Source: Halorussus ruber (lineage in GTDB: Archaea; Halobacteriota; Halobacteria; Halobacteriales; Haladaptataceae). From it: DNA of 64,000 bases. Both the position numbers and the translations under genes were made by a program. The stretch spans positions 229,216 through 293,215 of the forward strand of contig NZ_ML219768.1 of the NCBI RefSeq assembly GCF_004765785.1. The letters are read 5' to 3'. The notes under the pieces are model-generated. The model was given only the letters and a program-made list of their open reading frames with translations. It did no database searches and was not told where the DNA came from. This document shows, piece after piece, positions 58,467 through 64,000 of the stretch; the first letter of the stretch is position 1, and every line of letters starts with the position of its first letter.

Positions 58467-60656
58467 GTGGCAGAGACGAACGGGTACATGCGCTTTTTCC
58501 CCTACGACCAGCCCTACGACAACCAGAAGGAGGCGATGGACCGGATTTACAACTCCTTCACCCGCGAGCAGGACGTCCTCTTCGAGGGGGCCTGCGGGAC
58601 TGGCAAGACCCTCTCGTCGCTGGTTCCGGCGCTGGAGTACGCCCGCGAGGAGAACAAGACGGTGGTCATCACGACCAACGTCCACCAGCAGATGCGCCAG
58701 TTCGTGGCCGAGGCGCGGGCCATCACCAGAGAGGAGCCGATTCGGGCGGTCGTCTTCCGGGGGAAAGGGTCGATGTGCCACATCGACGTGGGGTTCGAGG
58801 AGTGTCAGGTTCTCCGGGACAACACCTACGAGGTCGTGGACGCCGAGCGCGACTTGGAAGAACTGGAGGAGCGACAGGAAGAACTCCTCGAAGCCAGCCA
58901 AGAGGGCGACGAGCGCGCCGCGGAGGCCCGGAGCGCGGTCATGGACGAGTTAGAGCAGGTCCAAGAGCGCGTCGAGGGACTGGAAGAACAGAACACCTGC
59001 GAGTACTACTACAACAACCTCGTGGGCGACAACGACGAGTTCTACTCGTGGCTCTACGACGACGTGCGCACCCCCGACGACATCTACGAGTTCGCCGAGG
59101 AGCAGACGCTCTGTGGCTACGAACTGCTGAAAGACGGGATGGAGGGCGTCGATTTGGTGGTCTGCAACTACCACCACCTGCTGGACCCGATGATACGCGA
59201 GCAGTTCTTCCGGTGGTTGGACCGGGACCCCGAGGACGTCATCGCCATCTTCGACGAGGCCCACAACATCGAGGACACGGCCCGCGAACACGCCACGCGG
59301 ACCCTGACCGAGAACACCCTCGACTCGGCGCTGGACGAGTTGCAGGATTCCGACGACGCCAGAGCGGAACCCGCCTACAACGTCGTGTCGGCGTTTCGCC
59401 GGGCGCTCGAAGAGACCTACGAGGAGAACTTCGGGTTCGGCGACCGCGAGCGCGTCGGCGGCGACTGGGAGGACGTGTCTATCGCCAACGAGGACAAGCG
59501 CGACGACCTGACGCTCAACTTCCTCCAGCAGTACACCGGCAAGGGAATCGACACCGAACTCCAACTGGCGGTCCACCTCGGCAAGGAACTGGACGAGGAG
59601 TACGAGGAGGCGTACAAAAATGGCGAGTCCACCACTCGTCAGGAGTGCCAGACGCTTCAGGCCGCGACGTTCATCCAGTCGTTCATGGACGAGAGCGCCG
59701 AACTGGGCCAGTACCCCGTGGTCTCGGTCCGGCGCGACGAGGCCACCGAGGAGGTCTACGGTCGGGCCGAACTCTACACCTGCATCCCCAGAGAAGTGAC
59801 CCAAGAACTCTTCGAGGAGGTGTACGCCACGGTTCTGATGAGCGCGACCCTGCGACCCTTCGACGTGAGTGCGGACGTGCTGGGACTCGAAGACCCCGTG
59901 GAGATGGCCTACGGTCTCCAGTTCCCCGAGGAGAACCGCCGGACGTTCGCGGTCGAGACACCCGCCCTCTTCTCCAGCGAGCGCGACAACCCCGAGACGC
60001 AGGAAGCTATCGCGGGCGTCCTCGAAGACGCGGTCGAGTTCACGGCCGGGAACACCCTGCTGTTCTTCCCGAGTTACGCCGAGGCCGAGCGATACTACGA
60101 CCGCCTCGACCGCGAGTTCGGCGCGTCCGACACGACCCTCTACATGGACGAACCCGGCACCTCGGTCGAGGAGTTGCGCCAGCGGTTCGTCGCCGACGAC
60201 GACGCCGCGCTGTTCACCTCGCTCTGGGGCACCCTCGCGGAGGGCGTCAGTTTCGACGGCGACGACGCCCGCACCGTCGTCGTGGTCGGGGTGCCCTATC
60301 CGCACCTCAACGACCGGATGGAGGCGGTTCAGGAAGCCTACGACCGGACGTTCGCAGACCGGTCGGGCCGCGACTCGGGATGGGAGTACGCCGTCGAGAT
60401 TCCGACGATTCGCAAGACCCGCCAAGCACTCGGCAGGGTGATTCGCGCCCCCGAGGACTTCGGCGTCCGCGTGCTGGTGGACAAGCGATACACCGAGGCG
60501 GGCGCGAAGGAGATGGGCAAGTACAGCGTCCGCGATACCTTCCCCGTCGAGGAGCGCGGCGAGATGCTCGACGTGGCCGCCGACAAACTGAAATTCGCCA
60601 TGCTGAACTTCTTCACCGACAACGACGCGTGGGACGGCGAACCGCCGACGCCGTGA
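58467..60656 (+). CDS. XPD/Rad3-type Fe-S DNA helicase
   Basis: 729 residues from a GTG at 58467. Walker A EGACGTGKT at 40-48, DEAH at 263-266, the helicase C half with FTSLWGTLAEGVSFDGDD and the motif VI RQALGRVIRAPED. The Fe-S cysteines are C104, C113, C178 and C216. Between the second and third there is a Glu-rich coiled-coil insert (about residues 125-175), unlike classical XPD. 5'-3' helicase for nucleotide-excision repair. Monocistronic. Confidence 0.92.
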   Translation: MAETNGYMRFFPYDQPYDNQKEAMDRIYNSFTREQDVLFEGACGTGKTLSSLVPALEYAREENKTVVITTNVHQQMRQFVAEARAITREEPIRAVVFRGKGSMCHIDVGFEECQVLRDNTYEVVDAERDLEELEERQEELLEASQEGDERAAEARSAVMDELEQVQERVEGLEEQNTCEYYYNNLVGDNDEFYSWLYDDVRTPDDIYEFAEEQTLCGYELLKDGMEGVDLVVCNYHHLLDPMIREQFFRWLDRDPEDVIAIFDEAHNIEDTAREHATRTLTENTLDSALDELQDSDDARAEPAYNVVSAFRRALEETYEENFGFGDRERVGGDWEDVSIANEDKRDDLTLNFLQQYTGKGIDTELQLAVHLGKELDEEYEEAYKNGESTTRQECQTLQAATFIQSFMDESAELGQYPVVSVRRDEATEEVYGRAELYTCIPREVTQELFEEVYATVLMSATLRPFDVSADVLGLEDPVEMAYGLQFPEENRRTFAVETPALFSSERDNPETQEAIAGVLEDAVEFTAGNTLLFFPSYAEAERYYDRLDREFGASDTTLYMDEPGTSVEELRQRFVADDDAALFTSLWGTLAEGVSFDGDDARTVVVVGVPYPHLNDRMEAVQEAYDRTFADRSGRDSGWEYAVEIPTIRKTRQALGRVIRAPEDFGVRVLVDKRYTEAGAKEMGKYSVRDTFPVEERGEMLDVAADKLKFAMLNFFTDNDAWDGEPPTP

Positions 60657-60718
60657 TTTAACCAACAGCCACAGTTGGTAAAGAATTAGAATTGTGTTCG
60701 TAGTCAGCAGACGTATTT

Positions 60719-61225
60719 CTAAGCCGGAAGCGAGAACGTCGTGACCTCCTCCTCGTAGTTGGCGTCCCAGAGCGCCACCCGATTGACCGTCCACGTGACG
60801 GGGTCGATTTCCCGCTCGGCGAGTCGGCGCGCGGCGGCGACGTCGCCGCCGCGCGCCAGCGTGACGTGAGGGACGTAGTCGTCGCCCTCGAACTCTTCGG
60901 CGACCGAGAACTCCTCGGCGAGTCGTCCGTGGACCCGCCGGAGGCCCGGACTCTCGACCGCGAGATAGACCACCGGTCCCTCGCCGAGCGGCGGGCGCTC
61001 GAAGTAGTCGATGCCGGAGATGCGGGCCTCGAAGGCGGGCGCACCGGCCAGCGCCGTCCGGACCTGCTCGCGGAGCCGGTGGGTGCCGCCCGCAGGGGCG
61101 TCCCCGAGGCGCTTGCAGACCAGCGTGTGGCGCTCCCGAATCGTCTCGAAGTCGAGCAGGAGGGGCCGGAGGTCCTCGGCGAGCCGCTGGACCTCGCCGG
61201 GAACAGGGACGTTGAGGCTGTACAC
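60719..61225 (-). CDS. 2'-5' RNA ligase-family (2H) phosphoesterase
   Basis: 168 residues from a GTG at 61225 reading (M)YSLNVPVPGEVQRLAEDL. The two HxT motifs are RHTLVCKRLG near residue 34 and PHVTLARGGD near residue 121. Related to ThpR (32655) but more distantly, closer to the DUF1868/LigT-like group. Acts on 2',3'-cyclic or 2'-5' linked RNA ends. Upstream in-frame sequence overlaps a 25-bp tandem repeat and is not part of the protein. Confidence 0.82.
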   Translation of the reverse strand: MYSLNVPVPGEVQRLAEDLRPLLLDFETIRERHTLVCKRLGDAPAGGTHRLREQVRTALAGAPAFEARISGIDYFERPPLGEGPVVYLAVESPGLRRVHGRLAEEFSVAEEFEGDDYVPHVTLARGGDVAAARRLAEREIDPVTWTVNRVALWDANYEEEVTTFSLPA

Positions 61226-61258
61226 TATCGAACCGTCGGACTGGGCGGGCAAAGAGGG

Positions 61259-61342
61259 TGGCGGTCGGCGCGAGCCGAGAGGATGGCGGTCGGCGTGAGC
61301 TGAGAAGGTGGCGGTCGGCGCGAGTCGAGGGGATGGTGGTCG
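61259..61342. repeat. 25-bp tandem repeat upstream of the 2H gene
   Basis: Units GCGGTCGGCGYGAGYYGAG... begin at 61261, 61286 and 61311, with a partial copy at 61336. The array separates the 2H gene start from the symmetric promoter-like palindrome at 61408. Confidence 0.87.
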
Positions 61343-61407
61343 CCCGAGATGACTTATTTTCACCGCAGACGTGTTTCCGGATTGAGTGCAATCCTTGCCG
61401 TCCCGAA

Positions 61408-61422
61408 AGGGTTTAAAACCCT
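61408..61422. promoter_or_regulatory. Symmetric TTTAAA palindrome, possible shared promoter
   Basis: AGGGTTT-A-AAACCCT, a perfect 7-bp inverted repeat holding a TATA-like core. Because it is symmetric it could serve argG (ATG 61652) and the 2H gene (start 61225) in opposite directions, or be an operator. Confidence 0.45.
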
Positions 61423-61525
61423 CGCCGTTCAACCTACTGGCGATGACAGGGACTCTCGGCACGGGAGCGCTCGCGCCCTCCTCCAGTCGTGAGTCCGCAC
61501 TCGTTCTCGCGCGACGACGACGACC

Positions 61526-61543
61526 GGGGTCTCCGTAGACCCC
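61526..61543 (+). promoter_or_regulatory. Hairpin in the argG upstream region
   Basis: GGGGTCT-CCGT-AGACCCC, 7-bp stem, about 110 nt before the argG ATG, in what would be a 5' leader of over 200 nt if transcription starts from the palindrome at 61408. The rest of the 426-nt gap is not coding. Confidence 0.45.
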
Positions 61544-61651
61544 ATCTTATCCTCATCCCCTTGATTTCACGAGTTTGTCGCCGACGACGACACGAGTATC
61601 GTCCGCGAACCGTATCCCCAATCCGACATCCGACAACACACCGCATCCAAC

Positions 61652-62914
61652 ATGACAGACCAATCCGATACCACAGACCAATCGAAAGTCGCGCTCGCCT
61701 TCTCGGGCGGACTCGACACCACCGTCTGCGTACCGCTGCTCGAAGAGGAGTACGACTACGACGAAGTAATCGGCGTCACCGTGGACGTCGGCCAACCCGC
61801 CGAGGAGTTCGACGAGGCCGAGGAGACCGCCGAGGCGCTCGGCCTCGACCACTACGTCGTGGATGCCAAGGACGCCTTCGCCGACCAGTGCCTCGACGCC
61901 GTGAAAGCCAACGCGACGTATCAGGGCTACCCCCTCGGCACGGCGCTCGCGCGCCCCGTCATCGCCGAGGCCATCCTCGAAGTCGCCGAGGACGAGGGCT
62001 GTACCGGCATCGCTCACGGTTGCACCGGCAAAGGTAACGACCAACTGCGCTTCGAGGCGGTCTGGCGCGACTCCGATTTGGCGGTCATCGCGCCGGTCCG
62101 CGAACTCGGCCTGACCCGCGAGTGGGAGATGGAGTACGCCGCCGAGAAGGACCTCCCCGTCGAGGGCGGCAACGAGGGCGACTGGTCCATCGACACGAAC
62201 CTCTGGAGTCGCTCGGTCGAGGGCGACGACCTCGAAGACCCCGGCTACGTCCCGCCGGAGGACATCTACGAGTGGACCGAGACGCCCGGCCAGAAGGAAA
62301 TCGAGACCATCGAAATCACCTTCGAGGAGGGCAAGCCGGTCGCAATCGACGGCGAGGAGATGCCCTCGGTCCAACTCATCGAGTACCTCAACGACCTCGC
62401 GGGGAGCCACGGAGTCGGGCGCACCGACATGATGGAAGACCGCATGCTCGGCCTGAAGGTCCGCGAGAACTACGAGCATCCCGCCGCGACGACCCTCCTC
62501 AACGCCCACGAGGCCCTCGAAGGTCTCGTCCTGACCGAAGAGGAGCGCGCGTTCAAGAAGCAAGTGGACCAGCAGTGGGCCGAGAAGGCCTACGAAGGCC
62601 TCATCTCCGCGCCCCTCGTGGACGCCCTCGACGGGTTCGTGGACACGACCCAGAAGAAGGTCACGGGCACCGTCACCGTCAAGTTCGAGGGCGGACAGGC
62701 CCGTCCGGTCGGCCGCGAGAGCGACTATGCAGTCTACTCGGAGTCGGCGGCCTCGTTCAACACCGAGTCGGTGGACGGCATCGCCCAGTCGGACGCGACC
62801 GGCGTGGCGAAGTACCACGGCTTCCAGTCGCGTCTGGCCAACAAAGTCGCCGCCGACGCCGAGGCCAAGAAGGCGGAACTGCTGACCGACGGAAGCGGTG
62901 AGAGTGAGGAGTAA
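61652..62914 (+). CDS. argG: Argininosuccinate synthase
   Basis: 420 residues. N-type ATP pyrophosphatase loop AFSGGLDTTVCVPLL at residues 14-28, GCTGKGNDQLRFE, EWEMEYAAEKDLPVEGGNEGDWSIDTNLW and the C-terminal VDGIAQSDATGVAKYHGFQSR region. Joins citrulline and aspartate. Directly followed by argH with a 3-nt gap: an arginine-synthesis operon. Confidence 0.95.
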   Translation: MTDQSDTTDQSKVALAFSGGLDTTVCVPLLEEEYDYDEVIGVTVDVGQPAEEFDEAEETAEALGLDHYVVDAKDAFADQCLDAVKANATYQGYPLGTALARPVIAEAILEVAEDEGCTGIAHGCTGKGNDQLRFEAVWRDSDLAVIAPVRELGLTREWEMEYAAEKDLPVEGGNEGDWSIDTNLWSRSVEGDDLEDPGYVPPEDIYEWTETPGQKEIETIEITFEEGKPVAIDGEEMPSVQLIEYLNDLAGSHGVGRTDMMEDRMLGLKVRENYEHPAATTLLNAHEALEGLVLTEEERAFKKQVDQQWAEKAYEGLISAPLVDALDGFVDTTQKKVTGTVTVKFEGGQARPVGRESDYAVYSESAASFNTESVDGIAQSDATGVAKYHGFQSRLANKVAADAEAKKAELLTDGSGESEE

Positions 62915-62917
62915 TTC

Positions 62918-64000
62918 ATGACCGAGGAGAGCGACCCCACCGATAGCTCCGACGTGGTTCGCCGGGACCGCTTCAGCGGCGGCCCCGCCCGCGGGTTCCT
63001 CTCCTCGATGGACGACGACGAGCGCATCTTCGCGGCCGACCTCGCGGTGGACCGCGCCCACGTCGTGATGCTGGCCGAGGAGGGAATCGTGGCTGAAGAC
63101 GAGGCCGCGACAATCCTCTCGGCGCTGGACGACGTGGAATCCGCCGGGTTCGACGCGCTCCCCGACGGCGAGGACGTTCACGCCGCAATCGAGACCGGGG
63201 TCATCGAGCGCGTCGGCGACGTGGGCGGGAAGATGCACACCGCCCGGTCGCGCAACGACGAGGTGGCGACCTGCATCCGGTACCGCCTGCGCGAAGACGT
63301 GCTGGAGGCAATCGAGGCCACGCTGGGCCTCCGCGGCGCGCTCGCAGAGGTCGCGTCGGAACGCGCCGAGACCGCGATGCCCGGCTACACTCACCTTCAG
63401 CCCGCGCAACCCACGACCGTCGGTCACTACCTGCTGTCCTACGAGCAGGCAGTTGCCCGGGACACCGCGCGCCTGTTCGACGCCTACGAGAGAGTCAACC
63501 AGTCGCCGCTCGGGTCGGCGGCGTTCGCTGGCACGCCCTTCGAGGTGAACCGCGAACGCACCGCCGAGTTGCTCGGGTTCGAGGGACTGGTCGAGAACTC
63601 GATGGACGCGGTTTCGACCCGCGACTTCCTCGTGGAAGTCGTCGCCGCGCTCGCAAATCTGGCGACCACGGTGTCGGGGCTCGCGGAGGACCTCGTGGTC
63701 TTCTCGAACAAGGGCCTCGTGGAGCTTTCTGACGACTACTCGTCCACGTCGTCCATCATGCCCCAGAAGAAGAACCCCGACACGCTCGAACTCGTCCGGG
63801 CGACCGCCGGGGACGCCGCCTCGGGGCTGAACGGTCTGCTTACGACTCTGAAGGGGCTGCCCCGCGCGTACAACCGCGACCTCCAGAACGCCACGCCCCA
63901 CGCGTGGGAGGCAATCGACGCCGTCTCGGAAGCGGTCGCGGGGGGCGCGGGGGGCGCGGGGGCCGCCGCCCCGGGCGGGGGGGGGGGGGGCGGGGGGGGG
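62918..64000 (+). CDS. argH: Argininosuccinate lyase (partial, 3' end corrupted)
   Basis: Starts at the ATG at 62918 and is open to the end of the window. RDRFSGGPARGFLSSMDDDERIF, GKMHTARSRNDEVATCIRYR, GYTHLQPAQPTTVGHYLLSY and the fumarase-superfamily signature SSIMPQKKNPDTLEL are intact. After HAWEAIDAVSEAV (about residue 340) the translation turns into Gly/Ala and then poly-Gly, which is not ArgH. The true C-terminal 130-150 residues are missing. Confidence 0.92.
   Translation, partial: MTEESDPTDSSDVVRRDRFSGGPARGFLSSMDDDERIFAADLAVDRAHVVMLAEEGIVAEDEAATILSALDDVESAGFDALPDGEDVHAAIETGVIERVGDVGGKMHTARSRNDEVATCIRYRLREDVLEAIEATLGLRGALAEVASERAETAMPGYTHLQPAQPTTVGHYLLSYEQAVARDTARLFDAYERVNQSPLGSAAFAGTPFEVNRERTAELLGFEGLVENSMDAVSTRDFLVEVVAALANLATTVSGLAEDLVVFSNKGLVELSDDYSSTSSIMPQKKNPDTLELVRATAGDAASGLNGLLTTLKGLPRAYNRDLQNATPHAWEAIDAVSEAVAGGAGGAGAAAPGGGGGGGGG
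63938..64000. other. G-rich terminal run, probable sequencing or assembly artefact
   Basis: From 63938 the + strand becomes almost pure G with a few C, ending in runs of G interrupted by single C. It replaces expected argH sequence. Such ends are typical of unreliable read tails, for example poly-G from two-colour chemistry. Confidence 0.8.

Noticed and set aside
58950..61391. 813-codon antisense frame across the XPD gene
   Set aside because: A high-GC shadow; the sense strand carries clear helicase motifs and codon bias.
61553..63901. 782-codon antisense frame across argG-argH
   Set aside because: A shadow of two well-identified enzymes with no motif of its own.

Overview
The window is haloarchaeal (class Halobacteria) chromosome. 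The evidence is the very acidic proteome in GC-rich DNA, archaeal information-processing genes (RadA, NMD3, Taw2, L39e, L31e, eIF6, L18Ae, prefoldin alpha, FtsY, SRP54), many small haloarchaea-specific families, Tat and lipobox signals, short TATA-to-start distances, and a tRNA intron in a textbook bulge-helix-bulge. The genus cannot be fixed from the sequence alone. The window ends in a G-rich, poly-G run that looks like a contig-end artefact and corrupts the 3' end of argH.

Layout. 1-8.9 kb: small housekeeping and hypothetical genes, opening with a low-GC PIN-domain gene coupled to an unknown partner, and holding a lone DUF3800-like gene. 8.9-16.7 kb: an Fe-S helicase, a cupredoxin, the taw2-nmd3 pair, secreted or membrane proteins and a DUF2243 pseudogene. 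16.9-26 kb: an epimerase, an aminotransferase, a CPBP protease, the htpX/DsrE/pspAB membrane-stress group, radA and an AI-2E-type permease. 26-31.4 kb: sufU and sufS with an HD hydrolase, then a low-GC patch with remnants and a DUF7344/winged-helix fusion. 31.5-42.6 kb: DUF424-TPR, then thpR-rpl39e-rpl31e-eif6 and rpl18a-pfdA-ftsY, with srp54 and a split MgtE pair. This translation/SRP cluster is interrupted at 34.4-36.5 kb by a 36-aa gene, a HEPN-like gene and arsR-arsC. 42.7-48.3 kb: lipoprotein, kynureninase, hydrolase, UPF0201/UPF0200. 48.6-50.8 kb: an intron-bearing tRNA-Arg(TCT) whose 3' end is duplicated, bordering an AT-richer islet with a winged-helix gene, a DPPY DNA methyltransferase and a convergent PD-(D/E)xK nuclease. 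51.2-64 kb: M29 aminopeptidase, threonine aldolase, regulators, a CDF transporter, a RelE/winged-helix pair, an XPD-type helicase, a 2H phosphoesterase and argG-argH.

The most unusual signals are non-coding. Six copies of a hairpin with an invariant AAACCGC loop and compensated stem changes (2613, 4070, 12691, 26090, 44911, 45018) sit inside structured elements. Two of these elements (25994-26167 and 44849-45088) are MITE-like, with shared inverted termini and nested palindromes. A second hairpin type with a shared GCGCAGAACTGCGC apex accompanies some copies. The other strong lead is the tRNA-linked candidate restriction-modification islet, followed by the HEPN insertion in the ribosomal/SRP cluster and a pair of CTAGGA-loop hairpins near a tiny membrane-protein gene.
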